From Chaetorhynchus papuensis (Eukaryota > Chordata > Aves > Passeriformes > Rhipiduridae), in contig VWYX01000873.1 in assembly GCA_013396525.1 (NCBI GenBank), positions 291,580 through 355,579 of the forward strand: a stretch of DNA of 64,000 bases. Reading direction: 5' to 3'. Both the position numbers and the translations under genes were made by a program. The notes under the pieces are model-generated. The model had not been told where the DNA came from, made no database searches, and saw only the letters and a list, made by a program, of their open reading frames with translations. Of this stretch, positions 25,126 through 39,300 are shown one piece after another. The stretch's first letter is position 1. Every line of letters starts with the position of its first letter.

Positions 25126-25599
25126 TCACATCCTAGCCATGGATAAAACACCAGATTTTAGTTAGGGGTGTTAACAAATGTTTCCAGAGTAACCCAATGG
25201 AACCAAATTAAAAACAACACAGAGCTACTCTTACCTTCCCAAATGGACACAACAACGTACATCTCCTGTTAATGGGGCTCTCTTGCACATGAGCCCCTTC
25301 TACTCATGACAACCACTAGTTTTGCATGAAGCAGCTTAAGCACTCCTTAAGAAAGTAGGCACCAGAAAGCTTCTTGAGCACAATGTGGGAGTTCTTCAAA
25401 ACTATTCAGGCAAAAATTAAATTATCAGCATATACCTTATCTCACTGAGACATATACCACAGAAACATCTAAAGACACTGGCAATTAGTCCTTTCTCTTT
25501 ACCACTCCATTCACCAAGAGCAATTAAGTCTGAGTTTCATCATTGTTTTTCCATTGCAATATCCTCAGACTGGAAAGCAAAGCTTTTAGAGATAAAAAT

Positions 25600-25660
25600 G
25601 ATATGACTGAACTACATAGCAATAGAAGCCGATACGGCTGAACTGCAAGGTAATAGAAGC
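25600..25660. repeat. Tandem duplication, 2 x ~31 bp
   Basis: Two adjacent copies each begin 'gatay' (gatat or gatac), share 'ctgaact' and end 'aatagaagc'. They differ at several positions and by one base in length. Confidence 0.8.
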
Positions 25661-26329
25661 TCTCTGCCTAAAATGTCCAGGGAATTACTACTTTGCCTAA
25701 GGGGGCACCTTCTTTGCTGACTCTCACCTGCCAATCAGGAACTAAGAGCACAGTTTATAAAAAAACGTCTCTCCTATGTCCTTCTTCCTTTTGAGTCATC
25801 GCAGCAGTCACCGATACCCTTCAAATTCAGTAAAAAAAAAACAGTAATAGAGGAACAACACTTTCCAATTGTTTTCCTAAAACCAAACTTTCATGTTACC
25901 AGATTTTAAAAGATTCGTTCCATACACTAGCATAAACTAGCCTATATCACATAAGTCACACAGAGAACAAATGTTTAAAATACATGCTCTATTTTCCAAA
26001 GGCTCATTATGGTGACCACTAACTATGGGAAGGTTTAGTCCAGGTAAAACCAGTGAGCCATGCGAGGATGTTTTAAATGCTCAAACTCACCAGATAAAAC
26101 TTCAATCATCAAAAGAACATCTTGTCCTACTGAAGCATGTTCCAGAGACAATTCTGCACTGGCTGAGTATCTCACAAGCTATTGTTTCTACGCCCTGCAT
26201 TCCATCATGTTACGTTTTGGATAGTTTTGGTAGGACATACACTTAGAATTGGCTTTTGTAAAACATCTTTGACAACTGACAGATTGCATCTGAACCAGCT
26301 GCATGAGCTGCATGGTTTAAGGTGCTCTT

Positions 26330-26344
26330 AAAAAAAAAAAAAAA
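26330..26344. repeat. Poly(A) tract, 15 nt
   Basis: A run of 15 A residues lies in intron 1, with no recognisable retroelement in front of it. Confidence 0.92.
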
Positions 26345-27277
26345 TCACTAATTCTACAATATCCCTGGGCTCTTACTGATACATGATCTCGATTATCAAG
26401 ATGCTAGTTGCTAAAACCATATTCTTGTCTCCACAAAGTATACCAGTGGTAGGACAATGATGTATCAAACTCCATTCACATCTTGTTCCATTGTAATGAA
26501 GATAGAAACATCTCATCTATAATCTCAGCAGAGAACAGAAGAGATAAACACAGGTATTATTATTCAGAGGTGATACCAGCTGCTGGAATGATTGTGCTTT
26601 GTACGGACACTCAGGGAATTACTTAAATTCCCTGACAATGCAAAAGAAAGAAAAATCGGGCAGGCAGGAAGAGAAGGGAGTGAACATCAGCTTCAGCACT
26701 TCTAGAATGAAAAAAATGTAGCTGAAATAATTTGGTGAAATTTCTGCTCAAAAAAACCATGTCTCCTGCAAAAAGACTTGATGGACAGATAAAATTTCCA
26801 ATAAACCTCCTAAATAGATGTTACTTTTTAAAGAGAGAGAAGAATCAAAAAGGAAGGAAAGTAGAATCAAAGACAAAACAAGATTATGCAACTTTTTCAG
26901 TGTATCTTCCTCCAGCAGTGCATTTTCACAACATCTTTGTGAATAAGCTTTTTAAATATGGCAAATCCAGGGAAACTTAACAGTAACAACAACAGAGAAC
27001 AACCAGTATTCCAGTGAACCAGTTTTGTGAACAGCTGCACCTTCAACAAACAGGTACAGGGCAGGCTTCTCAGAAACCAAAAGCTGCATGAGAATTAAAT
27101 TAAGGCACAATGACCAAAAAAGCCACCAGACCTAAACTTCAAGGTGGAGCCTGTGGTCAACATTATTTTTGCTTGCATGATGTTCAGGTTTTTTTTCCCA
27201 CTCTCTACACTCCTTTAGTCTGCATACCTCTGCACTTCAATGCTGAAAATGTAACTAGAAAAATATGACAACATGAC

Positions 27278-27310
27278 AAAAAACCAAAAACAAACAAACA
27301 AAAAAAAACA
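27278..27310. repeat. A-rich (CAAA)n-like simple repeat
   Basis: This is a short low-complexity stretch of A runs punctuated by C ('caaacaaacaaaaaa'), about 150 bp before the largest CR1 fragment. Confidence 0.8.
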
Positions 27311-27456
27311 ACCCAAAAAGACCCCAAGTAAGAATTCATACAAGTTCTAGTCAAATGTTGCCATCCAAAGTCCAAAGAAGCTTTAGCTAGGAGCCACTGA
27401 ACTCTTGAGCACTTATCAAAAATCTAAACCTCCTTAACTCATCCAGTGACTATAAG

Positions 27457-28125
27457 AATCACAGAATCACAAAATAGCTGGAATTGAAAGGAACCTCTGG
27501 AGATCATCCAGTCTAACCCCCCTGCCAAGGCCCTGGAGCAGGTGACACAGGAACATGTCCAGATGGGTTTGAAATGTCTCCAGAGAGGGAGACTTCACAC
27601 CCTCCCTGGGCAGCTGCCACTGCCACCTGCCACCCTCCATGGTTCTCTCTCAAGTTGAGGTGGAATTTCTTGTGTTTTGGTTTATGGTCATTGCTTCTTG
27701 TCCTGTCACTGGGCACCAGACAGAAAACAGTCTGTCACCATCCTCTTGGCACTCACCTTGGAGATATTTACATGCATTAATGAGATCCCCTCAGCCATCT
27801 CTTCCCTAGACTAAACAAGCCCATATACCACAATCTCCCCTTATCAGAGATGCTCCAGACCTCTACACTTGCCCTTGCTTGAACCTTATTTGGTTTCTCT
27901 CTGGTTCATTCTCCAGTCTATCAAGGTCCCACTGAATGGCAGCTCAGCCTTCAGGTGTATCAGCCACTCCCCCCCAGTTCCGTATACTCCGCAAACTTGC
28001 TGAGGGTCCATTCTACCTCTTTGCTCAGGGCACTGATAAACAAGCTGAACAAGGCTGGACCCAGTATTGAATATTGGGGAATGCCACTGACTACAGGCGT
28101 CCAACTGGATTCTACTCCAACCCAC
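27457..28125 (-). mobile_element. CR1 LINE, truncated, RT remnant plus 3' end
   Basis: This is the clearest transposon in the window. Its minus-strand 3' end appears on the plus strand as 'aatcacagaatcac', followed by the standard CR1 tail ('ggaacctctggagatcatcc', then 'tctaacccccctgcc'), 'cctgtcactgggcacca' and 'attaatgagatcccctca'. Further in (about 28090-27950 on the minus strand) is a remnant of the ORF2 reverse transcriptase: SGIPQYSILGPALF corresponds to the CR1 SGVPQGSVLGPVLF block, and LSKFAEYTELGGSG to LSKFADDTKLGGS. The catalytic FADD is now FAEY and a stop follows at once, so the copy is dead. A segment between the RT remnant and the tail appears to be missing. The upstream boundary is uncertain. 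Confidence 0.92.
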
Positions 28126-30337
28126 ATTTCCCAAGAGCCTCCCAAGATGTCCTACTAACTAAAGATGCTCTCTTCAGTATCACCCACTAGGATGAAATAT
28201 GAGGAGTTGAAAGCCTCCCTCACAAAGAGAAATAGGCTCAGTTACCAAAATGTCACATGGCAACATAAGCTGTCACTGACCCAGAAGCATCAATTTTACA
28301 TTGCACTATGTAGAGTGAGGCAGTCGCTGAGGCTGAGGTAAGTCTCCCATCACAAGCAATATTCCTAGTAGTATTTCTGCACACAGCAGACCTTCCCTGA
28401 CAGCTTGTACTTCTCTCTAATTCTGAAGTCTTACTGACAAAAATGCGCTTATAACCTCAGTATCCACAAAAGAAGCCACAGGAAATCTGACTATCAAATG
28501 CAAGCAAAATTACCAGTGCTGGGAGCACTTAAAAGAAGAAGTGTGCATGCTATTTAAATTTTGTTATAAATAAGATGAGCAAATGATCAGCACAGGTGTC
28601 TCTAGAAAAATCAAGTATTATGAACCATTCTGATAATCAAACTGAGATATGCAAAACAGTCCAGGGATTTTTAATGGTAACGTAGGTCAGATGACAGAAT
28701 GTTAGTCAAACGCTCACAAATCTCTTAATTACTGCAGCACAGTGAATGCAAAAGAATATTGAAATCAAGATAAAATGTTACAGGGAAACAATACAAGTAG
28801 GCAGAACAGGAATGATAAGGTCTTCCTGTTCCTAAGGAAACCAGCTACCTCTCACTCACTCCTCTCCATTAATATCTCCCAGAAAAATGTCAGCTCCAAG
28901 TTCTTCCCAAAGCATTCAGCAACTGAATCTTGGAAACAAGCCTAGAAAGTTGAATCCAGTTCTAATGTGAGGGGTCTCCTTCCCTGGAGGTTTTAGATTT
29001 GCCTGTAAACAAGGAATTTCAGTGTGCTGTAAGGATATTGTACCAACAGGAGAGGACTGGTGACATCGTGTCACCCCCTTCCACAGTGGGCAAGAAGAAA
29101 AGCCCCTTCGACCCAAGAGTGTGCAGCAGCGAGAGGCTTCAGGCTATCCCCTTAACACAGCAGTGCACTGTCCTGGCCCCTGACCAAGGCCTGCTTCCCA
29201 CACTCTGCTGCCCTAGTTACTACACAGCGCATAAGTTCTGTGCATCAATTATCTGTAGCAGTAACTCTGATTTTGCAAAACATAAATACTATGATTTAAA
29301 AAAACATTATGGACTGAACAGATACCAAATCATGTCGCAAAAGCCTTAAGAGCTGTAGCTCCTGGACAGCCTCGATCCATAATCCATTTCCACAATGAGC
29401 AAAAGGAATGCTGGTTAATCCTTCATGTTAGAACCCACTCCTCTCATAATTGGAGCTAGCCAATTAGTCCTGATCTGGGATGAGAGGACTTTCTGAAATA
29501 TTTGAAGTTATCATATAAGAGGATAGATCTGAATTTCAACCAGCTCTGCATGTAAGATACTCAGACAGTCTCCCAGCAATGCACTGGAATAGGTTTGAGA
29601 GCAGCTGAGAGACACAGATTTCCACAGATGCAGGATTCTCAGTTTTATCCATTCATCTTGAAAATAAGTAAGATCTGACTTAAGCACAAAACTCTACTTT
29701 TTCTGCCTACTAGAGAAGACAATTTTTGGGGAAAACCAGAAAACCAATTAAATATATATATAAGCAGCAGCCCTTAGGGTGAATGCATCCAAAGCAATAT
29801 ATTGTAACTGCACTTAAAAAGAAATTTGGATTGATTTATAATTATAATCTGGGATTAAGATCTTTGCTTTGTATTGATGTGACTAATGACCAAGGTTCTT
29901 GTAATAAGCAAATGCAGCTGCCCTTGACAATGGAGAAGTCTCTGGGGAGGAGATGAGGATTGCATAATGAAGTTAACAAGGAGTGGAGGACACAATATTT
30001 TGTAGAGGATCTGCATGAAAGCACATACAGTCTCTCATCTCTCAGTAAATGCTATAGAATGTTTTCATAATTAAAAACATTTTCAGGCCACATGTTTCAC
30101 AAGAAGATACATTTTTTAATAAGTATGAAACTAGTAAAACTTTACATAGTTTTTTACTCTGAAAGGGCCTTCACTCGACAATAATAAGATTGCTCAATAT
30201 ATATAAGTATTCATTATGCACTTCAGAAGTGAAGACTATTTTCAAGATATAAACCTTGTTCCCATGATAACAAAAAATTGAAAGTCAGTATTAATGATGA
30301 CGTGTAAATGTTATTCTTTAATGCTCAAAGCTGTACT

Positions 30338-30391
30338 AACAGAGAAACAAATATTACTAGAGAAACAAACATTAACAGGGAAACAAGGGTT
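30338..30391. repeat. Tandem repeat, 3 x 18 bp
   Basis: Three 18-bp units share the core 'agrgaaacaa'. In one frame they read as a repeated six-residue pattern (NRETNI, TRETNI, NRETR). I treat this as a consequence of the DNA period rather than evidence of a protein. Confidence 0.8.
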
Positions 30392-33337
30392 TATGCCAGC
30401 AGTTTCCAAAATAGAAAATTTCCAGTTGCTCCAATCAGCTACAGAAATATATCTAATTTTCCAATATCCCAAGTATGCATTTTCTCAGTGACATCAGTGA
30501 TACTCAATGGACACTAAATTACTCAAATTCAGGTAGCGTTACTTGGATAGATCTTGGGTGGCTTTCCTTTCTAATATGGAACACCTGGCGGGACTTTGCT
30601 CTCACTGAGCTGGGTTACGTGATCCGCTGCCTCCCGAACAGCTGCACCAGGAACACTCTGGCTGGGGGTGAGAAAACCAGCACGAGACATCAGCTGCCTT
30701 CAGATTGTACTGCCTTGGGAGTAGATATGTTTCTGTCTCTTAGAAGGTGATACTGGAATACACCACCCAAATAACTGGACCAGACTTTGCTTAGAAATAA
30801 ATAGTGAGAACTCCACATGTGATTGTCTGATGGTACAAAGGAGATGCTGCTCACAGTAAATTCTGCAGGTAAGTCCTCCCCTTTTCTCACATCTCAGGAA
30901 AAATGTTTACACAGTTGCTATCATCAACAGAACTACATAACCTGATTTCATCCTTTTAAGAATATGAGACTTCACTTTAGTCAGGAATAAAAAAATAAGC
31001 AAGGTTATCTAGAAGAAGGAAAGATAATGCTATGAGTTGCCTCAGTGAGAATTAGAACTCCATGAGCAGCATGGCCAAAGTAATTCCAAGATTTTCGCAT
31101 AAAACTGATGGATGTCATACCTCAAAAGTGTCATCTTTTGTCAATGACTCTGTCATGTTCTGGTAGCCAAGACAAGCAACTTTGTACCAGAGCCATCAGC
31201 TGATCTCACTGGCACTATCCAAGTACAGCAAACCTTCAAGGATATTTTGTAGCATCATTTGTAGCATCCAACACTCTACTTTAATCTCCCTACTCCTTCC
31301 AGAATAGGGACTCCTTTTTACTTCGGTTCCTCAACCTCTCAGCAGCAAGGCAGTTGTAATTCTCACCTGGGCCGAGATACATGTGACTAGAATACACAAG
31401 ATGATACATCCTGTTGCTCTATAGCTATTAATCAATTACAGTCTTGGGAAGAGAAGACAGGGTATAGGGGCTTGGGGCTAGTAAAGAATATTTAAAATCT
31501 ATCCACCTAAGTATTTTTCATATGTTTATATAAAAATTTGGTCAAGTTGAATTTAGCTCTTTCTAGTAATGCCCTAGTGCTTTTCTCAATTGGCAACTGT
31601 GTCAAAAAAGTTCTGTGGGTCACAAAGTAATTCTTCCAAAACCACCATTGCTGTAGGCACCCATCAGCCTTCTTGGTGGTGGTCTAAATGGAGAGAAACG
31701 TAACTTTCCTCTCAAACATAGATTAGGTGTACTCCACTAAACATTAAAGAGTGCCTTGCTGCAACGCAAAGCCTCAGTCTTGGAAAGTCTCAAGCCCATC
31801 AGCCTCACCAAAACTGCATGGAAGTGAAACAAGTAAGATACCAACAAGAATGTCTGACAGGGAATGTAATTTCAGATACAGATAAAACATTACTATGGAA
31901 GGCAGTGAGGGAGAGCTACTGTGTACCTATTAAGTCCTGTACAGTTCCTAATAGTATCACAAATAATGCTGCGTAATGCTTTCCAGCATTAAGAAAGAAG
32001 CCAAGGGAAGATTCATGATGCTGTAGAGGTTAACTTCTGGGCTTGGCTAGAATGACAGTATTTTGTGAAATTTAACACTTTAGGAAAAGATGACACTCTA
32101 GTGATGCCTGAAAAATCAAGCCAGATGTTCAGCCTGTAATGCATCACAATCCTAAATGCATTAGCAGCGGACAGTGAGCCTCAAGGCCTCCAAAAATGAG
32201 TAAAATAATCCACACACTTACTGCAAGACACCCCAACTTTTTTCACTGCAGCCACAACCATTCCTCTGAACCAAACAAGGCAGGGAGTATTTCAATTTTC
32301 ACGTTAATATGCAGAAAATCACTAGGCTTGATTTTCTGTATGTTACTCCATTCTGCCCATGGGATCTTCAGGGATCCCAGGGGAGCTATACAGGAAAAAA
32401 GTACGGTCTACTGTGCCACTGTGTGTGCATCTGCTATAGCACAGACACAAGCAAATGGCCACCATGTCAGCTTCTCTTTTGCCAAAATACATTCTGGAAT
32501 AATAACCTTGATTTGCCCCAACAGAGAAAAGATTATATCTCTCTAAGCAAACCATTCTGAACTAACTTCTGCACTCAACTTCCTTGAAGAGAATTTCTAC
32601 TCAGTATAACTACTCTGGATTCTTCCATAGCACACTGGAGGAACAACTGATCTAGGCTCTTTAAAGTTTAGACTCTTTTGCAAAAGGATATAGCACTGCT
32701 TGAGTCTGACTCCTTGCAAAGATGTCTCAGCTGTATAGTCAGCTATAGGCCCCAGAAGTGCTCTTCCTTTCAATCTGATAAAAGGAGATTATAGGTACCT
32801 CTGATCTACAGTCCACTGATCAATGTCACCTAAATCTTCCTCTTTTCCTGCTCCCTCAAACTGCTGCTACTTTACTCTGCACTCTACTTCTTCCAGTGTA
32901 ACACATTAACCAGTGCTGTGAGGGTTAAACAGGAAGTGCATGGTATGGAAATCACTCCTTTCTCTCTTCTGCCCATCCATGAGAACAGCTTCAGAACCAC
33001 AGCTCTAATTTATGGTTAGCTTCTCAGGATACTCCAGCATCACAGCTCTTCTATTTATACCACAGCCTATGATGTGGCATTAGATACATGCAAGAAGGTC
33101 TGTAGAGATGGCATGCAGAGGCCAGCTACACCCAGTCATAGCTTCAGCCATCAGGCACCATGACATCTACGGGATACCAGGAGAGGAGGCCAAGCTATGG
33201 AGCTCTGATGGGCAGTACTCCCCCCAACACAGCACAACCTACTCCACACCCTGTGAAGTGATGTAGAAGTCTCAGCAGGAAATCTGCAATGCCAATGAAG
33301 TGATGAGTATCTACAAGGACATTTGGATCTATCAACC

Positions 33338-33369
33338 GAGGTGACACAGAGATGAGGTGACACAGAGAT
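33338..33369. repeat. Perfect tandem duplication, 2 x 16 bp
   Basis: Two identical adjacent copies of 'gaggtgacacagagat' are present. Identity over the whole unit suggests a young slippage duplication. Confidence 0.93.
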
Positions 33370-36300
33370 CGAGACTGCTAGACACCGCCTAGACACTAAT
33401 TTAGAGATAGCTGGTTCCCTGCATGCAGAGTTTCGCCAACCTGTGAATAATTTCAAACACAGAGCTCCATGGGGGATCATAACACTTACCTGATAGGTGT
33501 GGGGCCCTGAATTTCAGGCCTGTTTTTCATTTGAATTGAGATATTAGTGCAAGAGATCACAAAGACAGACCAGAGAGACACAAAGTACTTCCTGAGAAAT
33601 CATTTTTAAGCCTTCAGGATGAAAGGACAGAATTACTGCAGTAATTGGTCACACAGAACAGGACGGAAAGGTGCAGGAAAACAATTCCAAATCTGTTTTA
33701 GCAACAGAAAGCCTCCAGCTGGCCAGTACCTGGGGCAGCAGCATGTGAGGGGATTGCCTGCAAAAGCCTTGCACTTTTTGATGCTCTAAGTCAGACATAT
33801 TCAACCTGATGGATAGGTAGATTATCTTTTTTCTGTGTCTGGAAGCATAGTACTTCCTTTTCAAAGCCAAGGAGTAGCATGCAAGAATCCATCACTTCCT
33901 AGGAAACAGTGGCTACACTGCATGTGTACCAAAAACCTGGTGTTTCTGGATGGCCACATTTCTTGGCTTGCACACTAAGAAAGGCTAGTTCAGAAGAAAA
34001 GGCAAAAATAGGTAGGCCATGAGAAAAAGCTACAGCTCTGTGTGTATCTCCTTCAGCAATTTCTTTTCTATCACTTCCACTTTTCCCAATGCTATGTATG
34101 AAAAAGGGAGTGTTACCAGTCCAATCCTTACTGGTTCACCTTCTCTATTGCTTCTTCCTCCTAATACCTCAGTGCAGTTTCACTGTTATTCCAGCCATTT
34201 GCAAGCAGGCATCTACTCTGCAGAGGGAAATACTCAAAGTCTGTACTGTAACACAGCCTGTTTGGTTACACACATTGGGCCAAATTTTGCCTCAAAACGA
34301 GTTATTCGCAGTCTTCTGGGGAACCCCATCTGATCCAATTAAAGGAATACAGAAAAACAGGGAAAAAATAAGCTTTTATCCAGAAGTGATGAAGCCCCAA
34401 TAGATGAAAAAATATTTTTTTCTGCAGAGAAAACTGATCCACGCTACAGTGTAATGCTCTTGACGAGCTACAGAGCACATCGAGGCCAGGCTCTTCTTTT
34501 GTTGCAGTAACCATGAGACCAGATCCCTTTTCCAGTAAGTCACAGCTTTCTGCTAAAGATCACAGATGAGAAGGGCCTTCCTTTGTCTGTCTCTCTCCTG
34601 GCTACCAGGCCGCAAAGAACACATTTTAGTAATCTCTAACAACAACATACAGCAATCAAAACAAGTGCTGAACAGCAACACCCAGGAAATCAAAGCTATC
34701 TACAAAAGCAGCCTGTGGGCCACAACATGATTTAGAATTCGAAACACCTTTTCTGATTCTGCCCCCAGAAACACGATTGATGCAGAAATCATTCTAGTAA
34801 GATAGATGAATGCAGGAAAAAGGAAAAAGGGAGATGTAAGAAAGCTCCAGAATTAGTGTGGGCAGCATCCAGTCTGTTAGACTTCATTTGACCCAGTGAA
34901 ATAACTTTCAGTGGAATTAATTCAACTGCAAACAGTAAAACTTTAAAATATAGGGGATATGTAATAAAATGACAATGATGCAGGTTAGGTCTATTTGCAC
35001 AGGGCAATGCTTTCATTACAGTAAATATTTAGCAGCCATGCTATCTTGCATGCAGAAGGCAGCTGTGGATTGGAAGCCATACTCTGGCCCAAGTGACTGC
35101 AAGAGAAAGCAGCACACCTGGGAATGTCAATGAAAGGTAAGAGCCAGTCTATTAAACAAAACAGTCCCCTCACTATTCATGGCTGTTAGATAAGATCTTT
35201 AGATCCCTGACTGAACTCAGATGCCATATTCCATTCACAGAAAGGACTAAGGATTAAATAATATTTAATTCAATAGCTGACAAAGCTTCTTCAGGAAGAC
35301 TACTAAGACAAAATGATCCTTTTTTTCCCACTAAAACAGTTGCTGTCGAGACTGTGGTACCTCATGCATTACTATATGTATTAGTAAAGACAATACATTA
35401 AAAAATACTGAAATAATATCACATAAAGAGACACAACCCATCTGGAATGTCTTTAGACCAGGATATAATGTACCTATTACCTTCAGATTTCCTATAGCTG
35501 CCCTGACAATCAGTACCAAAACATCCTAGTGATCTCAGGCTGTAATCAGGGCTACTTCTTTAGACTTTAGATACATAAATCCTGTGAGCAGCAGTGTTTC
35601 ACTTCCAAACTCTGAGGTCTTGCTAAGTATTTTTATTACTTATCTTTGCAGACAAAGGTTTAAACCTTGTAAATGCTGCACTGAACAAACACAAAAGGTC
35701 TTTAAGATGCAAGGAATATAGGAGGATTAAAAACACCTCTGCATTATTCTTGAGCTCACTTTGATTTGGTGTCCATAACAAGTAACTCATGAGAAGGAAA
35801 TGCAATCTCTGTGCAGCGCCGCTCTGCAGTGGTCTCATCTGGGAGAATGTACCACCAGGCAGAACCATCTCCTGGAGATCTGCCCTCATTTTCTTCCTGT
35901 GAACTTGTATAAAATTGTCTCCACTCGACTGCTTCTGAATAATGTACAACAACAGATGAGCAACAGTGATTGCCAAGGGAGCTCCAGCCAACGGCAGCTC
36001 AGTGAGCCCATTGCTGTGCCCCAGCTTCCACAAGCATTCTGAGGGAATCAGAACAACACATGCTCAGTCAAGAAAGGTTCAGATTGTTAAAAAACGCATG
36101 TGCCACAGAACAAAGAATACCTGATAGTTCACTCAGGACTGAAATAAAATTCCCAAATTACCTTCTGCTCACAGTTTTCCTAACTAAAACCCAGACAACT
36201 CCAAAATCTGTAACAGACATTACAAAGTAAATAAACTGTTTTTCCTGACTTTTATAACCTACTCTACTACTCTTGGTTACTTCATCCTTAGAGAAAACTC

Positions 36301-39300
36301 TGTTTGGTGACGAACTTAATGATATAGTCTCCTTTGTTCTTTTTTTTTTTAATAGGATTCAAGTGTTGATAGAAAAGCTGGATTTACACTTTAGAAAATG
36401 AAATCCATCAAAAGGGGAACATAAGATTCATTACACTTACACCTGAGCTGTCAAGACTGCCCAGTCAATCCAAAGCAGCCCTGCATTCTTCAGGCAGAGG
36501 GAAAGGTGCATGTATCTGTCTCACAATACCCTGAACTTGTACCAATACGAAAAGAACTGCTAGAGGAGTCACTGAAGTGGGTCTCCTTTCTAGACAGAAC
36601 CAGGTTACAGTTTCAGCTTGGAGAGTTTACTCCCACACCCAGCACCTCACATCAGTGAGGCTGGTCAGTTGAACATACGCAAAAGGATGAAAACTTCAGG
36701 AGAAAATGAAGGAGTCACGGCAGCCATGAAAGACAAAGAGCACAGCAGACAAAACACACACCACAAGCTGCTTTACTGAGCTCCACTCAGCTGCACTTGA
36801 GCTACACACAAAGCCCATCACGTAACTCACTCCACCTCAGACACACTGAGTTAGGAGGCAGATGTGTCCCTTACTCAGTGTTCCATGAACAGACAGGATT
36901 TCCTCTGTAACACTGCCCCTCATTCTCAGCCACACTAACTTGCAGTGCTGGATCTCTCCTTGTATAGTATGACTATTCTTCAGCCTCTGAGAGAAATTAT
37001 TCCTTCCTGAAAAGCATGGACCAGTATCACCTGTCTGCACTGAATCCAAGAGATAAGTCATCCAGTTTACAGCAGAGGACAATCTCTTTCCACTACATCC
37101 CTTTACACAACTCAACTCTTGAGAGCTTGTCCCAATCCCTATCAAGATGTTGGCTGATATTACTCAGTTTTTCTTGCCCTCTTTTCTTAATTCCCCATGT
37201 ATTCCCCACACATGTATTTTTAAAATGCTGGTCCTGCTACCAAGGGCACTGTAGCTGCATCTGCTTGTAATCTGTATTACATTACTCAAGAGTCCTGCTA
37301 ACACTCAGTGTAAGTTGTTACTGTGATACTACTTCTTTACATTGAGTCTTTATTACAGAATCCTTATTATTACTTAAACCAAGAAAATAATTTCTGTCTC
37401 CTTATTTTGAAATTACAGTGAAACCTCAATAAGAGTGGGAAGGGGCTGTTTACACTGAGGCAAGAGTTCATCTGAAGCCAGGGACAGCTGGAGTTTTTCT
37501 AATGTGTAGCTCCTTTACAGTGCATCATATGGCTGTGGGTGCAGGACTGCAACAAAAGAGATCTTTGACACATGTCAATTCCAGTTGCTAATATACAATC
37601 AATCTTGCTAAGAACAGAAAGCTGTATTTCCTCTACCTGACTTCGATTTCCAATTGAACCTAAAGTCTTGTCTTTTTTCCCCATTGTTCATCCTGCCCTC
37701 CCATGAATCTGCTGTGCATTTCCACCCATCTCTGCTCAAGCAAAGAATCATGGTTTAAGTGCTGGCCAACTGGTCACAGTGACAGGACTAGAAATGCCAC
37801 TGGAAGCGAGTGTCTTCAGAAACAGGCAAATGCCTGCCTGCCACAGGGCAATGGTCCTTCCAGGGATTTGGGTTAGGCAGCAAAGATCACTCATGCAGCA
37901 GCCTGAAAGGCCTCATGAGATAGAACGTTCATGCCAGCAAAGCAAAATGCAGCCCCAGAGGTTTTGATTAAATCATGTAGACGACAAGGCAGAATAAATT
38001 TAATCAACATTGCTTATTCCGCAGTTTTCCAGATGCTAGAAAACAGAGAGGAAAGAAATAAAAATTATAAAGAGGCACTTCTTGCCTTAGACAGCAATCT
38101 TTACACAAAGACCAAATCACCACATTGGGCAGAAATACTGAAAGCTGGAAATAGAGAAATGAACTACTGCAAGTAAAACTCACAGCCCTGCTTTCCCTAA
38201 CCACAAACAAAACTTTAGGAGACATAAGCAATCTCCGTTTGGGGAGATGCTTTACTTCACAGTCCGTCCAAGCCTGACAATGTTGACTACAAGCAGCAGG
38301 CATATATTGATAGCATGTATTTAGGACAGATCCTGTTCTGTGATTGCTAATCCAGTTCTTCTGCAAACTTGGAAAGTTCCATAAAACTTCAAGGGGGCTC
38401 CTCCAATCCAAAGAAAATGTGATAATGTACTTAAGGCTGCATGTCACTCCCAGACTTCCAATCACGTCATAGTTTGTCATCAAAGCAGTTGCTTATAATG
38501 CTATCAGCAAAAGGTGAAATTTGCAATGGGTTTCCCAGTGACGTCTGGCCATACCTTGCAGTGTGAGGCAGTATATCATGTGGATAGCAAGGTGTGTTGG
38601 GCACAGAACCCAAAATCCACACAAAACTGGTCCCACCATACACCTGTAGAAATCTGTTTGACCGTGCAGCATGGTATCTGGTGCCAGCATACTTGACTGT
38701 AAGAAGTCATAAATGCAACAGCAACATCTCATGATAGACACAATTTGCAGACAACTGGCAGGAGGCAGCCAAATGTCTCCTTTACAACAATGCCTAATCC
38801 ACACAGCACTGTGGCGACAAAAGGAACTACAAGCTTTGCATCAGCATTCTGTATCTCTGCTCTGCCAAATGCTAACAGAAAAACCTGCTTGTTGTCCCTT
38901 CCACAGCAGCACCAAAACAGGTCAGCATGTCAAATCCAACCCTGTACACGTGAAAGAAATAAAATAATCTTCAAAATCATCCAACAGACACAGCCTTGGA
39001 AAGAACTTGAAAGGAACTAGCAGAATGTTATGACAGTATCACTCAGAGAGGCTATCAAAATAACCACCCCATTCAAGGGCTCCTCGTAGCCTGATTTTAT
39101 ATGCTGAGGCAAACTGGTATTGGAGTTGAAATGCTACAAAGGACACAGAATGACCTACTTTCACTCTCCACAGGCTAAGACACACCGTAGTCCCTACTAA
39201 TAATATATACACTTCAGTTTAAATCATGTGCTATAATCGGAACACTGCTTCAGTCCTCAGAGTAATAAAAAACCCAAAAAACTAGTTTACAGGACCATCT

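Noticed and set aside
30338..30391. CRISPR-like or other spaced repeat array
   Set aside because: The tandem repeats in this window are directly adjacent with no unique spacers, have few copies, and lie in vertebrate intron.
33101..33480. Possible retroelement or coding block around a 109-codon minus-strand ORF
   Set aside because: Slightly higher GC than its surroundings and a short duplication inside, but no recognised repeat or protein motif.
35623..36033. 136-codon minus-strand ORF
   Set aside because: No family resemblance, no promoter or splice context, and a competing ORF on the other strand.
38004..38483. 159-codon minus-strand ORF
   Set aside because: The longest intronic ORF has no recognisable domain or splice framework, and other ORFs overlap it on the opposite strand. 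Chance is the simplest explanation over 64 kb read in six frames.
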